From NCBI GenBank assembly GCA_008704415.1, contig VXIS01000133.1:54282-118281 (forward strand): DNA of 64,000 nucleotides. Direction: 5' to 3'. The DNA comes from Sphaerosporella brunnea. Its lineage: Eukaryota; Ascomycota; Pezizomycetes; Pezizales; Pyronemataceae. This document shows, piece after piece, positions 54,372 to 64,000 of this stretch. Both the position numbers and the translations under genes were made by a program. The notes under the pieces were generated by a model. The model had not been told where the DNA came from. It was given only the letters and a program-made list of their open reading frames with translations, and searched no databases. Every line of letters begins with the position of its first letter. Within the stretch, counting starts at the first letter, position 1.

Positions 54372-55260
54372 TCCTGGCGCGGCGTTTAGTTTCATACCAG
54401 AGATACCCGGCGTCGATAGCTAATTCTGTCTCGGTCTTGGTGGTTTGAATACAATATGTGTCATTTTTTCCGAATCCCGTTCTCTTGTGAAATGTAATGT
54501 CAGTCTGGCAGTCGACGCTCCGGTGATGTGGCCGAGCCGTGCAATACAATCTGCTTGCAGCACAAGTCCCATGAGCCACCGCTGCGCTCAATTGTATCCG
54601 CCCTGGAGGTGTTACCGAGGAACTATCGGGCATCGAGCGCCTTTGATACCCTGGGTTTGACGGGCAGGTTGTCCCTTGCGCCGTCGTCGACAATGTGATC
54701 ATCGTCCGGCGCTTATGGCTGGAGCACAAGGAAGGGAATTGCCAGCAATGCTTTCTCTGTGAATCCGCCGCCGAGCTGCGCCGGGCCGATCTGGTGGCTG
54801 GCTGTGCCCACGTCCTTTCGCCGTCGCAACGGAAACCTGTCCATTGCATCGATGGCCACTGTGAATACCGGGAAGCGTTGGTCTGTATCCAGACCCTTGG
54901 GCACCCAGATCGCGTGCCACGCATAGCGACACTCGTGCCGACCGCGCGCAAGACGATTGCCCGGTACCGACGGGGGGATGCACGACAAGACATCTCCGGG
55001 GCGCGTCCCGCAGCTGTTGGAGCCAGGCCATAGAACTAGCCATCACAATCGGCCGACATCGTGGTCCACCGACCTGGGTGCATCGATGTCGCTTTCGGCG
55101 TACGGTGACGTGATGTGCAGCGGCTTTGCGTGTGTCTCAAATAGTCTATGTACTAAACTTGACACTCCACAGCCACCCAGTACGGCGAGCCTTGTCGCAG
55201 TGGAACCCCCGGGGCAAGCCACCCACGGCGGGGTTTCTGTCGCCACCGGGGCAGTAAGAT
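54372..55260. other. No gene assigned
   Basis: Minus-strand frames are open for up to 216 codons (54993-54343), and a shorter one (54988-54713) reads AIWVPKGLDTDQRFPVFTVA and KDVGTASHQIGPAQLGGGFT, which looks coding. No domain, start or splice pattern is convincing. Confidence 0.3.
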
Positions 55261-55266
55261 GCACAT

Positions 55267-55904
55267 CAGGAGTCCCAATAGTCCGGGCGCCCGCCAGTCC
55301 AAACGGGGCCCGACAGAGTGGGTCAGGTCCGGCCGACGGTTGGTGCAGCCTGATAGGTTCGGGCGGATGTTCACAAAAGCCTGGATATCTGATAGGTGCC
55401 GCCCGGGCCCGGTTATCCAGGGCGACGCTAAAAGCGCAGATCGTCGTCATGGCGGACGACATCTTGCACCTTACGGCGAATTTCAGTGGGGAAAACCCCG
55501 TATTTTTTTCATATTTTCGGAGATTTCGCGGCGGTTTGAGAAGATTTCCAATCCTGACGTGATGCTCACCAATCTAAAACGTCCTCTCAAGCCCGAAAAT
55601 GGGGTTTGCACTCGATCCAACCTCTGTTAGACGAGCGTGCTTTTGGAGTGTCCGATTGTTCCATCCTCAGTTACGATGGTTGATTTGGAACAGCGGGCAG
55701 CGGAAATGGACGTATAATTTCGTTATGTGGTCCTTTCCTGTTTGTTAGAGCAATGATTCGTGAGGTGCCTGGCGGGCCCTGTAGGCACCTGGGTCTCAGT
55801 CGAGAAAGCCTGGTCCAAACGGGCCGGAATTTCAAAAGCCCGTTCCAAACAGTCCGGTCCAGGGGAGACTAAAAGCCGGACTGGCCGGAATATTGGCACC
55901 CCTG
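55267..55904 (+). mobile_element. hAT-derived non-autonomous element, family F1 copy C, 8-bp TSD
   Basis: 638 bases flanked by ATGCACAT on both sides (55259-55266 and 55905-55912). Left tip CAGGAGTCCCAATAGTCCGG; inverse of the right tip CAGGGGTGCCAATATTCCGG. Shared with other copies: GGGTCAGGTCCGGCC, GGATATCTGATAGGTGCCG, GGCACCTGGGTCTC and GGTCCAAACGGGCCG. The middle (55440-55700) differs from copies A and B, so family members share ends but not interiors. Confidence 0.9.
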
Positions 55905-55912
55905 ATGCACAT

Positions 55913-57200
55913 GCAGGTGAAAACGCACTGGCCACGCGTGATGGCAAACCACAAGCTCTGTCAAAACATGCCAGCCATGACTCTAATGTGGTTCTTTGAT
56001 CAAGAGGAGTGATAATCCCATACCGTGATCAACATAGCCGGCCATCATGCCACAAACAATCCCCACATCTGACTACCACCGGACGCTGGCGTCCACAACG
56101 CTGCCAACGGGTTTTGGCTCAGGACAGACAGGCTGTCACGGTTGAACGTTCACCAGAGCGCGGGAGCCACCCTGCGCAGCGCTTTTGAGGAACACCCTTG
56201 CCACTCCACAATGCCATACTGCGATTGCTACAGCTGCACTGGGATGCTCACGAGTCACCGGTGGGGTTTCAGAACGATGTGGCGCTTGAACGGCGGAATT
56301 ACCCACGTCGCAATATTGCACGGAGTCGGAGCGGATAGAATGCGGTCAGTCCCTGCAACCTAGAGTTCGCTGGGAAGTGCGCAGGGAGCACAACAGCACT
56401 GGCAAACTGTAATCAGTGCGGAAAGGTGGGTACGCGTGGTTGTGGCGTTGTCAAGTGCCTGCCGGGTGATATGTGATGCGTGGCAACCCTTGCCTTAACC
56501 ACCCCTCGTTCCGGATAACCCTTGCGTTAACGATCAGTGTCGGATTCGGCATCACTCTGCGGTTCTGCCCTTTCCGGAGAGTTCTGGTGCATCTATGTCT
56601 TATCTTGTCCTTGACACTCTGTAGGTGTTTGCATTGCACCGTATATTACACAATTGTTGTGTGCACTGCCTGCTGTGGGAATATGATATACATTCAACTG
56701 ACACATCCTGGTACGTGAATAAATCCCCGCAGATAGACATTAGTTCGAGCTGTGACAGATAATTGCGTTTGTGCCGTGCACCTGCCTGGTTTTTGATATC
56801 ACACAGCATCGATCCGAATTCAACACCACCGACCCGCCCAAATCGAACTCTCACTGCCCGTTCCTGCACCGCAGGCAGTCCAATTGAGCATGCCGGCGGC
56901 CCCTGGCAGCAGTGGGTCCGATATTGTTTACCGACTCGGCCAGCGGGCGGCTGCCCCATATAAGTGAACAATCGCGTAACTCAAGGCACTCGCGTTAATT
57001 CCTACCACCAGATACAGTTTGTGCAGCAGCTGGAAGCAGCTAACTCAGCGGGGACTGCAGCGCAACATTACATTGAGTGTCTCCATAAAAGAAAGGTAAT
57101 TTTTCGCAAGCAAAGTGCAGGAAAGCAGGGTGCGGACGTCATCCAAAACCATGATTGCGGCACCAAGGCGGATACAAAGTCAGATGTCGAGGAACAGCCC
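55913..57200. other. No gene recognised
   Basis: Short ORFs, the longest 123 codons (56971-56600). No repeat match. Confidence 0.35.
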
Positions 57201-57217
57201 CAGATGGCACTGCGATT

Positions 57218-57300
57218 TATTGTTTTGTTTTGTCTGAATCATGATGTATTTGGCTGCTTGCGGCCATGACATGTGGCTATGTACATAAACGATGAGATTC
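57218..57300 (-). mobile_element. LINE 3' end only
   Basis: Minus strand: CATGTCATGGCCGCAAGCAG, CCAAATACATCATGATTCAG then an A-rich tail ending at 57218. It matches the 3' UTR of the copy at 39 kb including the hairpin region (57252-57265, one stem mismatch). The coding part is absent or unrecognisable. Confidence 0.6.
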
Positions 57301-57584
57301 ATGGTGACCATGGCGCCCCTTCTTCAGCTGTTCGGGAATCACTCGGGTTATATCCTGCTGCATCTCCCTTAGACCTTTTAGCTGATCTTTGTTTGTCCAT
57401 CGGCCTGAAAGAAACAATGCGTTCAGGGCTGCGTGGAACTGCCCCCCGTGCCAAGCAGTTTCGAACGCATGTACTTGAAAACGACCAATCACAGCGCCGA
57501 AAACCTGCGTATAAAACCTAGAAACTCCATGTCAACGCACAATTTCATGACCGAACTGATCCTAACTGGAAAGACGTCACCAAA

Positions 57585-57803
57585 ATTGCGCTCGAAGTTC
57601 TGTCAATACGCGCCATGTCCGCGGAGCCAGAACAGGTCTCCAGCAGCGCAAAAATCACCCTTGACGACCATCGTTGCCAGCTAAGTGACGAAGCTGTCAA
57701 TGCCTTGGAGTGCCTGAAAATTTGGCACCGGAATGGACTGCATGATGTGGTCCAGGTCCAGTTCGCGATCAGGACTGGTCGGACTGGACTGTCAGGAACA
57801 CGG
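57585..57803 (+). pseudogene. hAT transposase C-terminus joined to R2 3' end
   Basis: Plus frame: VTKIALEVLSIRAMSAEPEQ, VSSSAKITLDDHRCQLSDEA, VNALECLKIWHR. This is the hAT dimerisation domain ('iA.dvLsipamSaepERvFSgak.t..drR..L....iealeclk.W'). It is followed at 57737 by the R2 terminal block GACTGCATGATGTGGTCCAG ending GGACTGTCAGGAACACGG. The arrangement shows that R2 repeats are 3' ends of this hAT family. The upstream transposase is missing. Confidence 0.75.
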
Positions 57804-57804
57804 A

Positions 57805-58670
57805 GTCCACCCGCTTCACCTGGAGGTGGTATTGGTTTCCGCAACAAGAAAGAATTTCCCCCGGCCGCTCAGTCTTCTTCAGATACCGCGGAGGGCACAA
57901 AGAAACATTCCGTCTATGCACGCCCTCCACCCTTCGCCGTCATTCGGCCGCTTTCAGGCTACCATGCTTAGAAGTGCTGCCACGTGGTGTCCCACTACAA
58001 CCAACAGCTTCTCGAGCCGCACCGTCATTGCTCATGCTCCTCCCCCTCATCCGCAAGAGACCAGCGGCACTTGCACTCAACGACCGTCACCTACGGCAAG
58101 GGTAAAGCCACCATCATCCACGTAAAAAAACCTTCCCCCGCAAGTGTCGGCTTTCATTCACCCAGGGGCAGGCCAGAAACAAAGCCTCCGCAACAGCGGG
58201 TCACCGCGCATTCCCAAAACGCCGGTCAGGAAGGCGCTGACCCGATGCTGAGTCGTTACCTCAGGGCCCACGCTGTCCATTTGAACACAGGCAGTCGACA
58301 GCATATGGCTGGCCGGGGTATATGAGAGCTGCTGTGGATTTCCGCTCGCGGCTGCCGTGGAGATGACAGTCCACGCCCAGACCCGCCGACGAATCCTGGT
58401 CCCCGTAAAGCGGGAGTGATCGGGACCTGAGCGCGACCCAGTGCACTGAACCGTTATCCCAGCTGCGACAACGGGGCCAGTATGTGGTAGGAGTTGAGGA
58501 ATCCTCCAGCGGCGACGAGGCCGGCCGGAATATGCTGAAACGGGACCACTAGGGCTAGATTGAACATCCCGAGCGCCGCGTAGACAGTCACAATCACGGC
58601 CAAGTTTGCCCACACCGCAATGTCATGCGTGTGCCACACCTCTAGCACGCGGTGAGCAAGTTTCAATCGG
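57805..58670. other. No gene assigned
   Basis: Includes a hydrophobic minus-strand ORF (58666-58454; VWANLAVIVTVYAALGMFNL) of possible membrane-protein origin and a Pro/Ser-rich plus-strand frame (57900-58125). Neither is placed in a family. Confidence 0.3.
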
Positions 58671-58675
58671 CGGTG

Positions 58676-59340
58676 CGAATTATGTGCTCGTGGAGTTCCG
58701 CTCCAGTGGCGGGCGTGTCTTAAGGAAAGGATATATGAGATAACATAAGCAAGGACAAAGGAGAAGCGTGTATTTGGACACAGGAAATATAGTCAAAAAC
58801 ATTTTCATGGCCTCTGCGGCCATCTGGCAACTCCCGTGACCGCAAAGAAATCCAAAATGGCCGCCGTACAGCGCCCATCTGCCAGGATCCGTTTGATTGG
58901 GGTGTTTGTCTTTTTCCATCTGCTGCCATTTTCCCCCACCTGCGCCGTATCCGTCTTTATGGTGTCCCACGTGTCATCTGGCTCCCTGCGCCACTTGGCG
59001 CACCTCTTAAAGAGGTGCTCTCTCGTTTATTGTGGTGCTTTGACGCACAACTCACACTTGTCGTCTGTTCTCCTGCTTGACCAAAGCAGATACGGGGCCG
59101 TCAGCGCTTTGTTGAGACGAAGTTGGTAGTATCGTGATGCCAAGGCTTTGAGAGCGTTTCCTGCCTTAGCGTCCCACTTCTTCTTGCGTTGGTAGTAGGC
59201 TTTGAAGGAGAATGGTTGAGCGGGGTCAAGCGATGCAAATTCTTCACCACGTATTTGTGCGGCGCGCATGGTGTGGCGCTGCTGTTGTGTAACTTGTGGC
59301 CGCGACGTGGCTGGTGAATTTGGCGGTTGCGACGGCGTTG
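58676..59340 (-). mobile_element. 5'-truncated LINE, RNase H tail remnant
   Basis: Minus strand: KAYYQRKKKWDAKAGNALKA, LASRYYQLRLNKALTAPYLL, then KCELCVKAPQ (a decayed first half of the zinc knuckle), a stop, TREHLFKRCAKWRREPDDTW and LADGRCTAAILDFFAVTGVA. It aligns with the copy at 39 kb throughout. The 3' UTR is similar to 58676 but lacks the terminal hairpin and A tail. Confidence 0.75.
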
Positions 59341-59359
59341 CGTTGCCACACCGCAAGCG

Positions 59360-62300
59360 CTGAGTACTCGTTGGATTTCAAAGAGATTAGGACAGCGCTA
59401 AACAGGCCGGGTAAACGCACCCCACCAAAAAACCCCGGCGCCTTCGCTTAGAAAAATCAAGCGTAAAATGAGATGATGCTAGAGAATAATATTGAGGCGC
59501 GAAACAAACAATCAAACGGAGCGTTCCCCGAATAAAAAAAGGAATGTCGCAATTAAAATAAATTGGTGATTCGATTTTGGTGGGCGCCGGTGGGTTAGGG
59601 TTACCCGCTGTGCGCTCGATAAGATCTGCGTGTACCACGGTATTTTCTATAGGTTCTTTTCAAAGGGGTCTGCGTCTTCGCTTTGCGGTTGGATTTTAGA
59701 CCCGCGCGTAACACCTCCGCCGCAGTTGACCACTCAAATAGTATCAGTGGGGCGACGGACGGCATAAGGGCTGATACGACTAGGCGTTTTTTAAGACTGT
59801 TCCAGGGGATATGCAGACAATACATTGCATTGCGAACAAAAAACAACACTTCATCAACGCATTTGCACTTTTGCCAACATGCGCCGTTAGGTTGGGGGCC
59901 GCTGAATGTGGTGTGCAGCTGCGTCTGTGGCGTTTTCGGTGCATCCAGCAGCTTCCATCCCGCGACGGAATCTCAGCACCCTAGCGTGGTGCCCGCTTGT
60001 GCGCGTGGCCTCCGGTGGTCCTATTGACCGCTTCGACCTGGGTATATAGGTGCCACCGAGCGTTGGATCTTTCCAAGACAACGAAAACACAACGCTCGTG
60101 ATCATCTAGACGGGACCGGGACTGACATAATTTCCTTTACGGTGTGGGGATCTTTGTCAAGCAATCGCCTTGGAATGAACTACTCCGTTCCGTGGTAATA
60201 ATCGCAGCAATTAAAATCCTTGTTAAGCACTCACTGACCCCGGCTAGGATCAAAACACAAGTCGCTGTACGGGGATACGTGTGTGACCCAACTGGGAAAC
60301 ACTGACCTTGCGCTGAGGATTTGTGCGTGTAGGTCGCAGCATGAGCTACGGACATGGAACGCCTCCGCCATCTTGATAGCGAGAAAATCGAGAAGCCTTA
60401 GCAGCAGGCAGAGAAGTAGATACCTGCCACCAGTATTTGTCGTCAGTATTCATACACGGAGAGGCTGCAGAGGGGGCTCGACCCATCGTACTCTTTAGTA
60501 GGGATTTATCCGTGAACGGTATGCGTCAGTTATACTGCATGACCTTGACGAGTAGCTGGCGGTGGTGGAGGTGTTGAGGAAGTCCAAGGAAAACGCTAAC
60601 CATGGGAATCATTTCAGTGGTGAAGTCCAGTAGATTTTTCGGCCAAGAAAGATCTGTCTGTGCTGTACATAAATATTGACGATATCGATGAGCGATAGAT
60701 TGATGGCCTCTGCTTTGAGGTGTTTTTGTTGTCTTTCACCTTCCGCAGGTGCCGGTGAACATATAATTCACCGGTCTTCAGCGACGTGTTGGTGGGCCTC
60801 GGCTTGGTATGAAGGGTGTGGTGGTTTCAGTGTTCAGTCAGGTACATGTAAAGTGGACGTCGGGGTGTTGACACTCTGCTCTCGAGTACACGGCCCGAAA
60901 GGGGTGTTCTGGCACACGATTGGTGAGATTATAGTGTTGAATGTGCGATAGCGGCGGCTTACAGTTTCTTCGTTTAATGACTTATCTAGCAAATCAGTCG
61001 AAACGCATAGCTATGGCGAATGGTCACAGGAGTGGGAAGGCGTTCAACCACCCTCAGGGTGAATGGGTGCCACACTCCGCTCCCACAGTTCCACGAACAA
61101 TCAACGGCCATATTCTGGTCCGTCAATGTTCGGCACAGAGATCCCAATGCCGCCGCCGCCTGAGCTCCATGCGCACTCACTACTCTCTCGGTGCCACCTA
61201 TTTCGGGAATTAGCGTCACCAGACGCTTTTGTTCGCCAATCGCAGGCACACGGCGGCATTCCCCTTGAACAGCGTCAGCCTGGTAAACAGTTGTGCAGAT
61301 AAGCGCAAGCCTAGATCGCTTGACAGATGTGAAATTTAACCCGCGTTGCCCAACTATAGCCATTTGGTGAAGTGTTCCGTCCCTAACAGAGGCAGCGTTC
61401 CTGCGGCCAGAAGTTGGCAAGGTGGCACCGTGCATGTAATGCCATCAGGCTAGTACAACAACAACATTGCGGATATCTCTCAGGCTCCGGAGTTTGTCAA
61501 CCTTGCAAAGGGACACTTGATAAACAGCCAACGTCAGTCCTTGCAAGTACCAAGCCTGGCAAGAGAACAAGCGTTGTCATCTGCACATCTGAAGAGTGGC
61601 AAACCGAGCGATCGTCGGGAGCACTGAGATCTGTTGCGTCCACGAGCTGTAGGCTGGATGTTCCGAGAAAGAGCGTGTTAAGCAAGACCTTGCATGTCAA
61701 TTGCCGGATCAAATCAAGCGTGGCACCGTAGCAACAGTAAATCACGCGCTCCTAACATCGAGAGACAACCCGGCACCCGCAACCCTGGAAAGTGAACAGC
61801 GGCTTGCCCTACCTATGAGGCAACGGATATGGGGATCCCTCCTAAACCTCCATGCTCTTTTCATATGGCACTCGATAGACGTCGTAATGGCGCTGTCTGC
61901 CGCTCAAAAACACGTGGTTTGTCCATCAAAAATGTGTGATCTCGGCCACGTAGGCCCCGATCCGGTGTTCCATCGCCTTTTGGTATCAATTGCCTGTACC
62001 GTCCTAAACATTGGCAATGTCAAATCAGTGTACTATCATCAACGTTCGCTACAGTACGCCATCTACTTGACTATAACACATACCGCTATCTGGTGAAATA
62101 TAGAGTTCTCGAGATCTCGCTTCTAAGTGAAAACGTAAACATATAAAATCGCCACCCACAGCGAATGGAAGTCGCGCAACCGGTCGTGACACTGGTATGC
62201 TCTAGCTGTGCCGAGAACGTTTGGCGGCGGTCCTAGACGGTATGGAGTTTGGTCCTCACGCTGCCCACTCTGCTTGCCTGGGGTTTGGTTCTGATTGCCG

Positions 62301-62660
62301 GTACGGCCGCGCCCATCATGATATCCACGCGGCATTTTGTGTAGCGTTCAGCGGTCGGATGTTTGCAGCCTGGGGTTTGCGAAGCGATGTGATGATGTGG
62401 AGGATTGTACGCTGGGAAGGATTGAAAGCCGCGGCATTTGATGGTGAGCTCACAGCCGGCACCCGGGCGTCATCACCACCATCGTGGCCACCAGTGACTG
62501 ATTTTCTGCGCCCGACGTCTGAATTCACCTTCTCGGCTACAACCGAGATCTCGGGAACTCTCTATTTCACCAGATAGCGGTATGTATTATAGTCAGGTAG
62601 ATGGGGTATGATCGGACGGACACGTAATACTGGAGAAGGATTCATGTGGTCACTGGGTGC
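59360..62660. other. No gene recognised
   Basis: 3.3 kb with only scattered ORFs up to 149 codons (61435-60986), a length expected a few times by chance in 64 kb. A short stretch near 59825 repeats 16572. A TATATAGG box at 60043 has no gene behind it that I can support. Confidence 0.35.
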
Positions 62661-62664
62661 AGCA

Positions 62665-63470
62665 CGGTTTTGTTTTTTATTTAAATTATATTTTATTCCG
62701 CCTCTTGCGACCATGACATATGTAAGAGAACAGACTATGCTACCCCTTAGGCCAGGCCTACTACTGGACCTGCGGCCCTTCTAACGGAATGAGTCAAGGA
62801 CAAGGCACCAAATAAGTGGATGCACCAAGAAGATTCGTGAGATGAGTAGTACACATACGAAAAGAGACCCGTCAATGCATCAAGCAGGTCTCCAGGGAAC
62901 AGCCGGTCACCATTATAGCGCCTTTTCGGGTCACATGCAAATATTTGTGGTATCACGGAAATCCATCACCGCCTGCGTACACCCATCATCGGCCAGCCGA
63001 GCACCGGTAGCCGCATTCCCCCAGTGTTTCGGCCGCCGTTTGGTTGTCACGTCTTTTGCCGCCTTCCATAACGCAATCTGTTCATTCTTCCACCTCTTGA
63101 CGAACCTAATGAGGTGATCGCGGGTGTGGACTGCGTCGGTGCCACACGTCCGTTCTGCGCCCGGTCTTAAAAGGAGTGCGTCCCGTCAGAGCCTTTTGAT
63201 GGATTCCTGTTCTACGTTGCTGTGGCGCTCCGCGGCCTGTTTCACCTGCTGATCGGCAAGTTCGGTTTCGCGGATCCCAAGGTCAGCGAAACTCCGTAGA
63301 CCTGCCTCCTGACGCAATTGCGTCCATGGCGCGGCTGATTCAGTGAAGGAGCCATTGTCCATGGCCGGGCGCACAGCTGCGTAGCCTTCCGAGGGCAGCG
63401 TGTGTGTCGGTGAACATGCGGACAGTCCCGTTATTCGCGGCATGCGCGCCGGTGAGTAGCGGTCCAGCAC
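62665..63470 (-). mobile_element. 5'-truncated LINE, RNase H tail remnant
   Basis: Minus strand from 63470: LGIRETELADQQVKQAAERH (the RNase H 'GIRGNELAD' site, Gly-Asn lost). It then reads VHTRDHLIRFVKRWKNEQIA (knuckle His-Cys region with the cysteine lost) and ARLADDGCTQAVMDFRDTTN before a stop at about 62940. The 3' UTR retains GTCGCAAGAGGCGGAATA, a decayed form of the hairpin, and an A-rich end at 62665. Confidence 0.7.
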
Positions 63471-64000
63471 AGGTTGTAGCCCACCGACCTGCGTTCCACA
63501 AAGCTGCTCAATGTGACGGACGAGCCCTATTCACCCAACGAGCACGTACACGCATACCCCAGTTCTATTCCTGCGGTGCACGTTACATTACATGGCCTTG
63601 AATTGCATTCAATTTCAGTGGATCCTGTGAATCTCTTTGACGTCCGCTCCGTCAGAATGGACACGTTACATCATGGGATCCACCATGTAAAAATCAATGC
63701 TCCCAGCTGCCTGTGACTTGCCCCCACGTCAGTTGGTGTGCACTGGTATCTGAAGACATTGCAACTACGTTGTTCTTGATACAAAGCAGAGATGTCTGGC
63801 GCCATGATGAACCGGTCAGCAAGACAATGAAGTCCGAACACCTGTGTTTGTATGCAAGCAGATTTATTGTCCCTATGCGGCCGCGTGTGACCCACCTCGT
63901 GCCTTCCGTTGTCCCGTCCGCCGCGTGTTTGTCGTGATCTCATGTGTCAACTGCCGCAATCCTAAACACCGTACGCACTAAACGACAGGAAAGATCGAAA
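63471..64000. other. No gene recognised
   Basis: Short ORFs only up to the window edge. Confidence 0.35.

Noticed and set aside
60986..61435. 149-codon ORF as a gene
   Set aside because: ORFs this long are expected a few times by chance in 64 kb; no motif, leader or intron support.
1..64000. CRISPR arrays, bacterial operons, rRNA genes, RIP signature
   Set aside because: None seen: no spaced direct repeats of CRISPR form, no rRNA landmarks, and no AT-skew or CpA-to-TpA pattern concentrated in the repeats by eye.

Overview
The window looks like a transposon-packed, gene-poor stretch of a basidiomycete (probably Agaricomycete) genome. The base composition is near 50% GC. Genes are split by short introns of about 48-70 bases with GT..AG ends and CTGAC/CTCAC-type branch points. 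C/T-rich tracts precede the start codons of the two best gene models. The transposon remains match types common in mushrooms: 5'-truncated LINEs with an RNase H plus CWWC zinc-knuckle tail, hAT, PIF/Harbinger, Mutator-like (MULE), Tc1/mariner-like and Ty3/Gypsy. Nothing prokaryotic is present (no operons, ribosome binding sites or CRISPR). Most coding remnants are frameshifted, and I see no AT-skewing RIP signature.

Layout. 1-2.4 kb: a partial unrecognised gene running off the left edge and other unrecognised ORFs. 2.3-3.6 kb: an LTR-like repeat, a charged hexapeptide repeat and a hAT-derived non-autonomous element (family F1). 4.1-5.0 kb: LINE ORF1. 5.7-8.2 kb: a decayed MULE transposase split by an insertion that carries a Harbinger fragment. 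8.9-10.6 kb: a Harbinger transposase split by an F1 element with a perfect 8-bp target duplication. 12.4-13.2 kb: a 5'-truncated LINE with a 12-bp target duplication. 15.1-15.7 kb: an intact two-exon basic protein gene. 16.6-18.2 kb: an Asn/Pro-rich gene with an internal duplication. 18.3-20.3 kb: two intron-containing gene models separated by nested hAT MITEs. 24.1-26.0 kb: a LINE split by a 746-bp terminal-inverted-repeat element. 28.6-31.1 kb: a tandem duplication, an LTR-like repeat and a Harbinger element. 32.3-35.9 kb: repeat family R3 and a hAT element.

38.0-41.7 kb is the most informative interval: a UGP-glucose pyrophosphorylase (UGPase) fragment, a SUMO gene whose last codons are split by a LINE flanked by a 13-bp target duplication, and a mariner-like element with long terminal inverted repeats just upstream. 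43.1-44.7 kb holds a Gypsy reverse transcriptase remnant. 45.9-48.6 kb holds hAT pieces and small gene fragments. 50.2-51.3 kb is a C2H2 zinc-finger gene with a proline-rich tandem-repeat tail, broken by one 2-base deletion. 52.9-54.4 kb is an intact two-exon gene for a nuclear, restriction-endonuclease-like protein. 55.3-63.5 kb is more hAT, LINE and unassigned sequence.

The apparently functional host-type genes are those at 15.1, 52.9 and possibly 19.6-20.3 kb. The rest is a record of nested insertions, several of which can be ordered in time from their target-site duplications.
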